From: Pinus tabuliformis
Taxonomy: Eukaryota > Streptophyta > Pinopsida > Pinales > Pinaceae
Length of the DNA: 64,000 nucleotides
Assembly (NCBI GenBank): GCA_031772625.1
Contig: CM062804.1
Span: 1,019,564,514-1,019,628,513 of the forward strand
Reading direction: 5' to 3'
This document shows, piece by piece, positions 47,482 through 58,773 of this stretch. Numbering within the stretch: position 1 is the stretch's first letter; every line of letters begins with the position of its first letter. Below the pieces are notes generated by a model. The model searched no databases. It was not told where the DNA came from and worked only from the letters and a program-made list of their open reading frames with translations. Both the position numbers and the translations under genes were made by a program.

Positions 47482-49203
47482 ATGGGAAAGAAGTCCAAGA
47501 AGACTGCAAGTGCTTCCGCAACACCAATTGCAGGACAAGCGGCCGCAAACAAGAAGAAGGGCCTAATATCCGATACTACATGCACGGGGCTCACCAGAGT
47601 TACTTGGAAAGGCACTTATAACCTAATTGAAGCTGAGCAACCAGAAAAAACAGTGACAAAAGCTAGTGTGGACTTACTCAAGAAGTTTGATGCAACTCTC
47701 AAATATTTGGCCGACTCTTTCCTTCACAGGATAGCGGCCAGAGAACAGATTCTTCCCTATACAGATGTGGTGCAATGGGCGATTGAAGAAATCCCCATCT
47801 TGGACAGAACTTTTAATACCAGAGATGGGAGGATTTTCGGATCATTCAAGCCAGATGACCTAAGGCAAATGTATCATTTGCCCGAGCCAGAGAAAATATA
47901 TAACAAGGCCTTCCTGGAGAAGTTTGCAAGCGAGAATGAGATCGAATCTGAACCTATCAAGGATTGGAGGCAAAATCCCAACAAGCACAAGCATGAATCC
48001 TCCGGTAAGTACTCGGTCGATTCTTTGGCTTCTCCTTATTGTTATGCGGGGATTATGATGTGTAGGCTGTGGGGATTGCATGATTCTGCCAATTTTACCA
48101 TTGAAATGGTTCCTTTAATGGAGGCATCAGTAAACAGTTGGATTATGGATTGGGCTACTATTCTTTTGGATAAATTAGCAGTAGCTGTTCGTGATTTTAG
48201 ATCTCAGACTGTTGTTTCAGAAAGGAAAATGCCCCCGTTCTACTATAGTGCATATATCTTAGACACCCTTTGTTTCAATTCCGAATTTCCGATTCTCGGT
48301 TGGAGGTGGACTGCACAGGACCCTTCACCCATTCATATATATCATCAAAAATTGTGGAAGTCCTCTTATAAACACCATCTGTATCAAATCTGTAATGGTT
48401 TTATGGTGCCCATTTACTATTCCATTTTTGATAAACCCATTTCAAAAATTTCCTATCAAGCTTCCTTTGATTTACCAGCAGTAGCAAGTTGGTTTGGAGA
48501 AGAAAATTTCACCTATATCAGAGTTTTCGGCAGTGAAGCCGACCCACATGTTCTTCCTCTATATGTTCCAGATAAGCTGCTAGCAAGGGAAATTGCATAT
48601 CAAATCATGGCTGAGAGTACTACACAGACTCTCAAAAGAGAAGAGAAGAAGGGATGGCCATCTTTTCCCTTCAGATGTGGTGTTTATACTCTGCATGATC
48701 TTAAACATGCAGAAAAGGAAGCCACGAAGCTTCAGTCTTTAACTCTGGCCACGATCCCAAACAGACCATATGACCCAAAAAAGACTGCTTACGCCGCATT
48801 AGAACAGGCCAAATTAACAAGGTTTGAGCATCAGGAAGATATGTTTGATGACCTGTTCGTCGCCTCTGAATCAATAGGTCATGCTAAAGAACTCGCTAGG
48901 ATGCGATATAATGATGAGGGATTAACTGAGTTCAATAAACTCAGAGAACAGAGGTTGCAAACTCTGCCTCTGGATTTACTGGCAACAACCCCAGCGACAT
49001 CATCAAGCGGACCTGTTCAGGAACAGTTCAAGGAACAGGAGGAGAGGCAGAAGAAGCAACAGGCAGAAAGACAGAGAAAAGAACAGGCGGAGAGGCTAAA
49101 GAAAGAACAAGCCGAGAAACAGCAGAGAACACAAATGGAACAAGAAGAGAGAAAGAAGAAAGAACTGGCAGATAGGCAGAAAAAGGAACAAGAAGAAAAA
49201 TAG
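47482..49203 (+). pseudogene. orfL, copy in the 3' LTR (truncated)
   Basis: Begins MGKKSKKTAS as in the 5' copy and is open for 573 codons, with no stop at codon 146 (GAG present). It ends at TAG 49201, where the 5' copy has CAG, in the Lys/Glu/Gln-rich stretch. The same frame resumes downstream only to the deletion at about 49419. Five extra codons (QRLQT) lie before the LPLDLL segment. The two copies carry different stops, so an intact frame existed in the parent element; substitutions are few. Confidence 0.8.
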
Positions 49204-49434
49204 AGGAGAGAAAAAGAGGAGCAGCAGAGGAAAGAGCAGGAAAAAGAACGGAGCGAGTCCCATGCCGAAAAACAAAAGCAAACCACCGATGTCAATATAG
49301 ACACTACCATAGACCCCAAATTATTTCAAGAATGGCAGCAATTTCATTCCATCATCAGTGGATTGGAATGTTCAAAAGATGGGGACACTTCTAAGACAAA
49401 TGATACGTAGGATGTTATAGACAAATTAGATTAG

Positions 49435-49442
49435 TATTTATA
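49435..49442 (+). promoter_or_regulatory. Likely TATA box of the element B 3' LTR
   Basis: 'tatttata' is identical to the 5' LTR site and lies a few bases after the deletion junction. Confidence 0.5.
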
Positions 49443-50232
49443 GACCCTTTCATTGTTTTGGAAAGGGTCGTAAAATTTTGTAACAGACTTAATAGGCTGA
49501 AGTTTGCACTACTGTGCTTCAGTCGCTATTCTTTTATGAAATTGGACTAGTTGTTCTGAATTTGACATCAAATTTTTTAATGCAATTGTGCACTATTGCC
49601 TTTGTTGAGGACAATTTCTGTGTTGGAGGAAGAACTGCTAATAGCGATTGATATTTGGGAATGTCCCGTAGCTCATATGGTACTTTTATCAACGTCTGAA
49701 GTCATTCCTTTTATATGAATTGTTATGTTATATATTCTTGCTATTGTTGAATACATGTATGCGCTGTAACAGCAAATCTCTATCTCAGTCCACTATTGGA
49801 TGTTTTGCGATTTGCCTTTTTCTTTAATCATGCATGTAACAATGATATAAATGATAAAGTGTAGTAATTTCACTGTTATCGCTTTGTGTAACTATTTATG
49901 CACAGCAATGTTGAATAATTTAATATCTATGTTTAGAGACAAAGTCATCTATATGCCTGTCTAAAAGCTCAGATCATCAAACGCTACACTTTAGAGATCG
50001 ATAAAACCCCGGGGTAGATTATAGTTATTATATTCCTTCCGACAGTTTTAGTTATTTGCTTATCACTAGCATAATCTATAAGTCGCTCATCCATCCCATT
50101 TTATCTATTTCTGGGAAACTGGTCCCATTATCCCCAGTCGGAGCCACTATTCCAAACGGAAAAGGAGCTGTACTAAGGTCCGGACCGGGTAGTTTCCCCT
50201 ATGTTGTTGCAGCGATTTTCGAGGCATCAACA

Positions 50233-50237
50233 GGATG
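50233..50237 (+). other. Target duplication of element B, right copy (GGATG)
   Basis: Exact match to 34299-34303. Confidence 0.92.
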
Positions 50238-50560
50238 ATGGCAACATGCCCGAGCAATTTCAGCCAATTCCAATGCACGGTTTCCAAGAAATCAATGCCT
50301 ATCACCTTTAGCCATTTTTGCATTTTCTCCATATCCGTGCATCCGTTTCAAAACAGGTTTCATACGGAGATCCATATGGGTGATAGTAACCTACCCAAGC
50401 AGTTTCAGCCGATTCCAATGCAAGGTTTCCGAGAAATTGATCTCTATAATCTTCAGTCGTTTTTTGTTTTTCTCGAAATCTGTGCATCCATTGATCGTAA
50501 TTTTGCTATGGGAGGTGCATAATGATGATAGGAACATGCTCAGAAAGTTTCAGATCAATC
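50238..50560 (+). repeat. 145-bp tandem repeat of element A, right of element B
   Basis: Two and a partial third unit of about 145 bp. Anchors are 'gcaatttcagccaattccaa', 'gcagtttcagccgattccaa' and 'agaaagtttcag'. The unit end matches sequence to the left of element B (34205-34303). Confidence 0.8.
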
Positions 50561-51085
50561 CGGGCTATCGTTCAGGAGCAATGGAGAAAATAAGTCGCTG
50601 CCTTGTAAAAATTCAACATCAGCAGCTTGAGGGTGCAAGTCTGAACGTGGAAACAAACTCTTGCAGCTTAGATCTAGCCAGAGGACACCTGCACAAGGAA
50701 AATAGCCATGAATCAACAACCAAGCCATCATGCAACCACAAAAACCAATGCATGCAGCAAATGAAAGGCCACAGCACCTCACAGCAACCACGCTCGACTT
50801 CCAGGTACGTGACTAACCTCGTTCCTCTGTTGCATGAATATAATTTAAGAACTGCATGAATGAATGAAATGGTGGGATTCAGCCAGAAAGCTAGCTATTT
50901 CGATTGCACTCATCCAGGTATCACCAGCGCATGTGTGTAGTCATTCACGGGAAAAAGAAAAAAAAAAAAAAACAAAACAGATAGTGGTAGAGATTTTGAA
51001 CTCTAGCGCAACTAATGGTAAGGGATTCCAGGCAGAAAACATCCAGTCCCATAATAGCATTGCAGTCTACACATGGCCACGTACA
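50561..51085 (+). other. Internal noncoding part of element A
   Basis: Open segments up to 159 codons cross it (50380-50859), but the peptide shows no domain and the frame starts in the tandem repeat. An A-rich run is at 50952-50972. No gene is called. Confidence 0.4.
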
Positions 51086-51090
51086 CCTAG
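51086..51090 (+). other. Target duplication of element C, left copy (CCTAG)
   Basis: Matches CCTGG at 58769-58773 in four of five bases. Confidence 0.75.
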
Positions 51091-52745
51091 TGATGGTGGG
51101 GGTGCAGGCTTTAGAGTCAATCTTCCTAGTCTGTCAGCAAGCTCTTCAATATCTCGATCATCTTCCCTTTCTTCTGCTCTGGGCGCATCAGTCATTAAAC
51201 TGATGTTTCATTCTTTAAAAAAAAAAACTCACTATCAGGCTTATTAACAAACAGTGGTTTTCCGGGGGCTCTTAAAGCGATATCTAATAGACGGACTTAC
51301 GCACACTATATATATTTATATATGCTACCCACTATAACAAGCAATCCACATGACCCCAAACCGTTTACGCAGACATAATTATATATAACAGTGATGTTTT
51401 CCCTTCGCTCCTTGGCCTGATACGAGATCGCATTAGCGATGATTATAGGTGGCCTTACCGTGGACAAGGCTCGGTATATATCGCACCGATGACTATATGC
51501 CTCTGACTCTATGCTAGTTTCGGCCGATATGTATATCCATCGCAGCGCCCAAACAAAGATCTTCTCTCCTCCGGAACCGATATACTCATACGCAGCGTTT
51601 AATGCTTCGGAAGTTCCGCTATTCGGTGGCTGACTCAAGCGATAGCTTCCCACCTCCGAAACGACGGACCTGGCGATAGATATATGTCGCAATTTATATT
51701 AATTCGCTCCCAAATTCTGAACTCGACCCTTTGCCACGCTATGCTCCTTTCGGCGGAAGGCTTTGTAAACTGAACACACGCCTACCATTTTAAAAGACCT
51801 CTCTACGCCGATATGGTCTCGGAACCATGAGGGTAAGAACTTACAGTTATAAATTTCCAAATCCGCTACAGTCGCTTAATAGAATTTCAAGAATTCTTGT
51901 TATAACCAGAATATATGCGCCAGGTAAAATAAGAGTTAAAGACCATATAAACGTGAATGAAAGGAAAGAAGATTTCGATAGTTAATCTACAGTGCTCGCA
52001 GCGTGAGGAAATAGGAACCCAGTCACCGATTCAATCATATTGTTGAACGTCGTTGACTTCATTAGCGATTCATTTGTAATTTTGCAGACTTTTGTGTACG
52101 TCGTTTTCACCTTGCATAGTGTATGGTTCAGCCGATATGGTGACATATTCAGGCATGAAAGTTCAATTCGTCTCAGATAATTAATGGAAAGATTCAAGCT
52201 CGTAGGAAAAAAGAGGCATAATTCAGAACTGTAATTCAATATATATATCAAACCAGAGACATGTGCATCACCTGTCTATACATGAAACGGAAGGGAAACT
52301 GATTTAATCCTTCATACACAACCATTGCGCATGAGAAATAAAGCCTTTTTAACACCGTCCGTCCTGTTCCCTCCTCTCTGCATGTACATTACAAAGGCAT
52401 TCCTAAAAGGACGCTGAGAGAACAGTTTGTTGCTTTAAAGTAAGGCTAAGGCGCTCGCTCTTTCCTCTCTCACCTTGAGAGCTTTTCTGGCTTTTTATTT
52501 TTTTATCTAAGGATAGGCCCTCTCGGTCCTTATCCGATACAAAGAAAAGCATGCTTTATAGAAATATTTAAAGCTTGAAAGCTTTATTGCAATGCATGAT
52601 TTATTTCTAGGATTTATTCTATTTTAAATTAAGAAAGCATAGAAATTGCAGGCTAAAGGATCCCACTCCCTTGCCTGTAGATTTTTTTGGATTTTTGGAA
52701 TAATTTGGAAGATTTTTCTCCTCTGAGTCCTATGCTCCCACATCA
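51091..52745 (-). repeat. 3' LTR of element C (minus-strand element)
   Basis: 1655 bp, aligned base for base in length with 57114-58768 and differing by scattered substitutions. Contains several 'cgatatg' and 'gcgata' motifs and a pyrimidine-rich segment. Short frames (for example 51692-51306 and 52251-51982) appear in both LTRs with amino-acid changes and have no recognised function. Confidence 0.92.
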
Positions 52746-52823
52746 GACTCCCAAGGTAGAAAAATTTCATGATCTCCTGATCATGTGTTCAGATCTATAT
52801 TTGCCTGGATCCCATATCTTGTG
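52746..52823 (-). other. 3' end of the element C internal region
   Basis: Short noncoding segment between the stop codon and the 3' LTR. In element orientation 'ccttgggagtc' precedes the LTR, a weak polypurine tract. Confidence 0.5.
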
Positions 52824-54668
52824 CTACCATTTTCCACTTGTCGCTGCTTCTGTTTGTTGTTCTTCTCCAGGTCTCCACACTTTATGCTGCATCTCCGCAC
52901 TGACTAAGCCTTCATAATCTTCTGCTATCTTTCTTTTGTTGTTTCTCCTTTGTTTTACTGCTGTTGGCCTCTTCCGGGATACTGTCATCATTAATTTTCT
53001 GATGCTTTCAATCTCTTGGTCCAATAAATCTCCCAACTGTTGATTTCTTGCTGTCTGCTGAGTTAAGACAGCTTGCTCAGTTTTTACTCTCTCTATCTGT
53101 ACTGTCACTTGCTGATTTCTTGCTTCTATGCTGGCCTCTGTTCTGACTGCCACCCGATCATCCACACCCTCTTGTCTTCTGGAACAGAGAACTTCTTTTC
53201 CCTTCATTTGACTGCTCAACTCAGTCAAATGTTCCTCAGCACCGGTGACAATACCTGCATTCACAGAACAATTTTTAGAATAAAAACCATAAGGCTTCAG
53301 TGCTTCTTCTGCTGCTGTCAATGTTGTCTCAACTGGCACTATAAATGTCATCCCATATGCTGCTCTAGCTGTCACTATGGATGTTGCCGCCATTGATGTT
53401 GCTATCATTGCCACCATAGATGTTGTTGCCGCTGCTGCCATAGATGTTGCTGCCACTGCCGCCATAGATGTTGCTTCCTCCCAAACTTCCTGACCCTCTG
53501 CAACATTCTTTGGCTCACCACCTTCTTCTTCCTCTTCAAAAATATTCAGTAATTGTCCACCATCATCTTGATTGATTTTCTCAATCAAATCAAGTCCTTC
53601 AAACATTGTAACCTCATCTTCTAACATTGTAGCAGCTCCAAAATTCTGCATACCAGTCTTCTCTTGGCTATTTAGGCAAGCCAACTCTTTATTGTCACCC
53701 ATAGAAACAAGTTTCTACATATGAGACATGACTGTCTTATCTTCTTTTTGCAATAGTTCTTCTTCCCTCAAGACAATTCCAAGTGATGGATTGTCTTCTT
53801 CATCACCTGCACTCACAAAACACTTGTTAAAATTAAAAACATAAGGCTGTTGTGCCTTATCTCCTTTTGGCAATAATTCAAATGGTTGCTCTATTTTCTC
53901 CTTCTCCTCTGTCAGCATATCAGCATGTTGATTCGAATTCTTAGCAAAATTCATAAGACTATCCATTAGTCTGTCTTCCACACCATCTGCTCCAATGATG
54001 CCTTCTTGCACTTGTACACTGTACTGAACTCTTTCATTTGCAATCTCCCTGTCATACCTTGGATTCTCCAACAAGTATTCCAACAATGCAATTTCTCTAT
54101 GGCATTGTTGCAGCATTTCGTCATCACTTATAGTCCCTGCATTCACACACAAACTGTCAGTTTGAAAATCACAGAGTTCAACAGTCTCAACTGTTGCTTC
54201 ATTTATCCGTGCTACAGACTGATCTACTTCTTCTGCATCCATAAGAACTTCCTCTTGTGCTGTAGCAGCTTCACAAGATTGCACATCCTCCTTAGCCCCT
54301 GTAGCCACATCAAAAGTATCAGCTACATTATCCAGCTGGTCTGGATTTATCCAATAACTCAAGAAATCATCAATGATCTCCTCTTCACGACTCAACGGTA
54401 TACTTATCATCTGCTCAAGGTATTCCTTTTTTCCAAGTAACAGGGTTTTTGAATTAGTCTTCTGTCCCGGCTCATCTTCTTCTTGCAGAGGCAACAATGT
54501 ATGATTGATACTATCCTTTCCAAACTTGTAGGTGTTTCTTTTCCCATCATGCATGGCTCCTTTGTCATATTGCCAAGGTCTTCCAAGCAATATGTGACAC
54601 ACATCCATAGGCATCACATCACAAACAATTTTATCTTTGTACATGCCCACTTGAAATTCCACTTCACA
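52824..54668 (-). pseudogene. C-terminal region of the element C polyprotein (end of protease, then unknown)
   Basis: Continues in the same frame as Gag-protease after a TAG at 54669. It starts with the end of the protease region (MDVCHILLGRPWQYDKGAMH), then a long acidic part with no RT. A second in-frame TAG lies near 53712. Three spaced copies of a motif ending CxVxAG occur: SLCVNAG, KCFVSAG and NCSVNAG. Near 53370-53480 an Ala/Thr/Met repeat (ATSMAA) occurs about five times. The end has a coiled-coil-like stretch (QQLGDLLDQEIESIRKLMM) and basic residues. It is possibly captured foreign sequence replacing pol. Confidence 0.7.
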
Positions 54669-56015
54669 CTATTCACTTACCAACAGTTGATGTCCCTTTT
54701 GTAACCATGACACCTTATAAGGTGTTGGATCCTTCATTGTCTTCAGCTTCAATTTCTCTACTACCTCTGTAGAGACCAAATTATCAGTGCTGCCACTATC
54801 AATGATCATCTGGCAACATTGGACTTTGCACACTGTCCTGAATAAAGTTTTCCTTTGTGGCGGTTCAACCACCTCTTTTACTGGTTTAAGTAAGACTTTA
54901 TTAACCACCAGAGATTCTCCTCTTTCTGGTAAATTTTCTTCTTCTGCTACCACTACCACTGGCATCTCTCCCTCAGCTGGAGCAACAATTGCATTCCTCT
55001 GCTTTATGTCTGCATTCTCTGGGCACTCAAAAGCTCTGTGTCCCAGCTTGTTACATCTGTAACATCTTAATTCTCTGCCCCTTCCTCTGCCTCCTCTTCC
55101 TCTGGAAAAACTCCCTCTGCCTCTTGCATCACCTCCTGTGGGTGCATGCTGGGTTGAGCTACTGCTAGCTCCTTCTTTAGGTGTTGTAGATCCTCCTCTA
55201 CCACCTTGACTTCCTTTTCCTCTGAAAGTCTCTCTCCCTCTGGCAGACTGCTTCCTCATGAGTTTTTCCTCAGCTTTCAGTGCTATCTGATAAGCTTCCT
55301 CTACTGTTTTAGGAGATATCAAACTTATCTCATCCTGAATGTCCATCCTAAGGCCATTCAGATATCTAGCCACCTTCTCATCTGTATCTTGGGCTTCTCC
55401 AGCTCTTATGCTCACTTTATAAAACTCTTTTGTATACTCTTTTACTGTTAAAGCTCTCTGTCTAAGATTTTGCATTTGTCTAAACAACATTTGCTGATAA
55501 TTACTTGGCAAGAACTTACCTCTTAACTTTGCTACCATTCGGCTCCAATTCTTGATTGGCTGCTTACCAAGTATCTTCCTTTCCGCCTGTACACCATCCC
55601 ACCAGAGTGCTACATGGCCTTTTAACTTGGTGACAACAAACTTTACTTTCTTCTCATCTTCTGTTTCTTCGTAATCGAATAATTTCTCCATGCTGTTAAT
55701 CCAGTCGATCAATTCTTCTGGATTCAGTCCTCCTTGATATACCGGTACTAATTGGTTCCATGGCCTGGCTGTAGATTTTAACACTGACTGAAAGAATCTC
55801 ATCTCAGGAGTAACCTGTACAGCTTCCTCCTCTTCAACAGCTTCAATTTCAGGCTCACTGACATCTCCATCATCTATATTTCTATCCGAAGTTAATGCAT
55901 CCACTCTAGCTCGCAGCTCTTCTACGGTTGCCATTAGTTCAGCATTTGCAGCAGGTCGTCCTCTTCCACCACGTCCTCGTCCTCTTCCAACTCTGAAAGC
56001 CATCCTTCTTGTCAT
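54669..56015 (-). pseudogene. Gag-protease of element C
   Basis: 448 codons from ATG 56015. The start is Arg/Gly-rich (MAFRVGRGRGRGGRGRP) with a helix (MATVEELRARVDAL). The Retrotrans_gag domain follows (FDYEETEDEKKVKFVVTKL, then LWWDGVQAER, then FLPSNYQQMLFRQMQNLRQ, then VKEYTKEFYKV). An RG-rich linker leads to a CCHC knuckle CYRCNKLGHRAFEC at about 55066-55020. Then comes the aspartic protease MIIDSGSTDNLVS at about 54810. It ends at a TAG where Gln is expected (LLVSE-stop-CEVEF). In type it matches chromovirus-like Ty3/gypsy Gag-protease proteins. Confidence 0.9.
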
Positions 56016-57093
56016 GCGGAAAGAGTCAGTTTTGCGGACAAAACCGACCTCCCTAGAAGCTAAGGCTTTCTAGTGACAAACAAGACAATCAAGCACTATC
56101 TTTCCCTAAATATGCATTTAAAATAAAAGCAACCAGGTGTTCAAGGCTTACCTCTAGTCCAACACTGTTTGTAGCAGCCAAGCCTCTTCGATCCAGATGA
56201 GCTCCTTCTCCTTGAAGCCTGCATTCACTAACAAGCAAACGATTACATAGCACCTGAATAACTCATATAATAAAACATATTCATCATAAACACCAAGGAG
56301 TTTATGAAACAAATTATATATAACAACTTGTTGAGAAAAATGAACTTAATTGTATTAATTGGAAACAAGAGAAACCTTACAACCAGTGCCTTGGTGTTGT
56401 GCAGGTCCCTCCCAGGGTCCAGCAAGAGTTCTCCTCTACTTTGATAAGCTCACACACTTCCAAATGAAGCTAAGAAAGGATTAGAATCTCTCCTCTCAAG
56501 CTCTATAAGGGAGTCCTAATTTCAGCAGCATCTACCCTTAGGAATGTTCAGCTTTCAACCTCCCCTCCGTCTGGCCCAATGCCTGTATTTATAATGCTTT
56601 GGAGGAAGTTAAACAGGTCCACCATCAATGGGATAAGCTCCTCTTTCAAAGGGATAGCTCCCCTCTTCATGGGATAAGTTCCTCTTTCATTGGGATGCAT
56701 GAACCATCTGGAGGCGCTCAATCCATGTCAAACCATCTTCTAGAATGCTCTAGAATCGACCACAAGTAAGTTTTTTGAAGTAAAACTAGCGCCTTTTGAC
56801 CTTTACAGGAGTACGCACCCACCCCTTTACAGACAGAGCGTACAAGTACGCAGGTATTATGTACTTGAGGTGCGTACACGCTGGTAAGAGTAAGAGAAAC
56901 TGCATGACCAAAGTTGTATTGATTTTTAAAGGCTTTCTCTCTTTTTTGGAGTTTGACATGAGGAGCAGAGGTATAAGACATGCAAAGGAGGAGAGTATGG
57001 TTATTGATGGAGCCATACTGACTGCAAATAGTCATGGTGACAAAATTTAGTGTAACGCTTCTTCTGCTCCTGAGATTCAATTCAATGTCAGTT
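56016..57093 (-). other. 5' leader of element C
   Basis: About 1.1 kb between PBS and gag with no firm gene. A frame of 166 codons (57218-56718) starts inside the LTR and reads through the PBS into the leader. Near 56810-56890 it contains 'gtacgca' and 'gcgtacacgctggt' motifs also seen in the LTR at 1-1079. Confidence 0.6.
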
Positions 57094-57109
57094 GATGGCT
57101 TTGATACCA
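57094..57109 (-). other. tRNA-iMet primer-binding site of element C
   Basis: In element orientation 'tggtatcaaagccatc' matches the common plant iMet PBS TGGTATCAGAGC with one G-to-A change. It lies four bases after the 5' LTR end. Confidence 0.85.
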
Positions 57110-57113
57110 CTAA

Positions 57114-58768
57114 TGATGGCGGGGGTGCAGGCTTTAGAGTCAATCTTCCTAGTCTGTCAGCAAGCTCTTCAATATATCGATCAGCTTCCCTTTCTTCTAC
57201 TCTGGGCGCATCAGTCATTAAACTGATGTTTCATTCTTTTTAAAAAAAAACTCACTATCAGGATTATTAACAAACAGTGGTTTTCCTGGGGCTCTTAAAG
57301 CGATATCTAATAGACGGACTTACGCACACTATATATATTTATATATGCTACCCACTATAACAAGCAATCCACATGACCCCAAACTGTTTACGCAAACATA
57401 ATTATATATAACAGTGATTTTTTCCCTTCGCTCCTTGGCCTTATACAAGATTGCATTAGCGATGATTATAGGTGGCCTTACCGTGGACAAGGCTCGGTAT
57501 ATATCGCACCGATGACTATATGCCTCTGACTCTATGCTAGTTTCGACCGATATGTATATCCATCGCAGTGCCCAAACAAAGATCTTCTCTCCTCCGGAAC
57601 CGATATACTCATACGCAGCGTTTAATGCTTCGGAAGTTCCACTATTCGGTGGCTGACTCAAGCGATAGCTTCCCACCTCTGAAACGACGGGCCTGGCGAT
57701 AGATATATGTCGCAATTTATATTAATTCGCTCCCAAATTCTGAACTCGACCCTTTGCCACACTATGCTCCTTTCGGCGGAAGGCTTTGTAAACTGAACAC
57801 ACGCCTATCATTTTAAAAGACCTCTCTATGCCGATATGGTCTCGGAACCATGAGGGTAAGAACTTGCAGTTATAAATTTCCAAACCCGCTACAGTCGCTT
57901 AATATAATTTCAAGAATTCTTGTTATAACCAGAATATATGCGCCAGGTAAAATAAGAGTTAAAAACCATATAAACGTGAATGGAAGGAAAGAAGATTTCG
58001 ATAGTTAATCTATAGTGCTCGCAGCGTGAGGAAATAGGAACCCAGTCACCGATTCAATCATATTGCTGAACGCCGTTGACTTCATTAGCGATTCATTTGT
58101 AATTTCGCAGACTTTTGTGTACGTCGTTTTCACCTTGCATAGTGTATGGTTCAGCCGATATGGTGACATATTCAGGCATGAAAGTTCAATTCGTCTCAGA
58201 CAATTAATGGAAAGATTCAAGCTCGTAGGAAAATAGAGGCATAATTCAGAACTGTAATTCAATATATATATCAAACCAGAGACATGTGCATCGCCCGTCT
58301 ATACATGAAACGGAAGGGAAACTGATTTAATCCTTCATACACAGCCATTGTGTGTGAGAAATAAATCATTTTTAACACCGTCCGTCCTATTCCCTCCTCT
58401 CTGCATGTACATTACAAAGGAATTCCTAAAAGGACGCTGAGAGAACAGTTTGTTGCTTTAAAGTAAGGCTAAGGCGCTCACTCTTTCCTCTCTCACCTTG
58501 AGAGCTTTTCTGGCTTTTTATTTTTTTATCTAAGGATAGGCCCTCTCGATCCTTATCCGATACAAAGAAAAACATGTTTTATAGAATGATTTAAAGCTTG
58601 AAAGCTTTATTACAATGCATGATTTATTGCTAGGATTTATTCTATTTTAAACTAAGAAAGCATAGAAATTGCAGGCTAAAGGATCCCACTCCCTTGCCTG
58701 TAGATTTTTTTGGATTTTTGGAATAATTTGGAAGATTTTTCTCCTCTGAGTCCTATGCTCCCTTATCA
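57114..58768 (-). repeat. 5' LTR of element C (minus-strand element)
   Basis: 1655 bp, the partner of 51091-52745. In element orientation it ends CCGCCATCA. Its terminal 105 bp can be read as MTDAPRVEEREADRYIEELA..., and the other LTR gives a very similar reading (MTDAPRAEEREDDRDIEELA). Confidence 0.92.
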
Positions 58769-58773
58769 CCTGG
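58769..58773 (+). other. Target duplication of element C, right copy (CCTGG)
   Basis: Four of five bases match 51086-51090; the difference is a single A/G transition. Confidence 0.75.

Larger units (their letters stand above)
34304..50232 (+). mobile_element. Element B: Tat/Ogre-like Ty3/gypsy retrotransposon with coding LTRs
   Basis: 15.9 kb, flanked by an exact GGATG duplication. LTRs are 34304-39392 (5089 bp) and 46513-50232 (3720 bp, internally deleted); both start TGTTGTG and end CATCAACA. PBS is at 39397. The polyprotein order is Gag-PR-archaeal-type RNase H-RT-degenerate RNase H-integrase. Each LTR carries orfL. Lesions are few: TAG in gag, a frame break at an A-run before integrase, TGA in integrase, and stops in both orfL copies. 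The LTRs are very similar outside the deletion, so this is among the younger layers. It is inserted in element A. Confidence 0.93.
46513..50232 (+). repeat. 3' LTR of element B with internal deletion
   Basis: Matches the 5' LTR, but about 1.4 kb (5' LTR 37178-38580) is missing at 49419. That removes the C-terminal half of orfL and stops just before the TATA-like site. It also has a 15-bp duplication (tttagaatttaattt) near 46590 and an in-frame 15-bp difference in orfL near 48948-48965. Confidence 0.92.
51091..58768 (-). mobile_element. Element C: Gag-protease-only Ty3/gypsy retrotransposon
   Basis: 7678 bp on the minus strand, with two LTRs of identical length (1655 bp) starting TGAT and ending CCATCA in element orientation. 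The PBS for tRNA-iMet follows the 5' LTR. One long frame of about 1064 codons (56015 to 52824), with two TAG stops, encodes Gag, a zinc knuckle, an aspartic protease and an unfamiliar C-terminal region. There is no RT, RNase H or integrase. It sits inside element A. Confidence 0.9.

Noticed and set aside
51306-51692. 128-codon minus-strand frame repeated at 57329-57715
   Set aside because: Both copies are in the LTR pair of element C; conservation reflects recent LTR identity, and the peptide has no recognisable domain.
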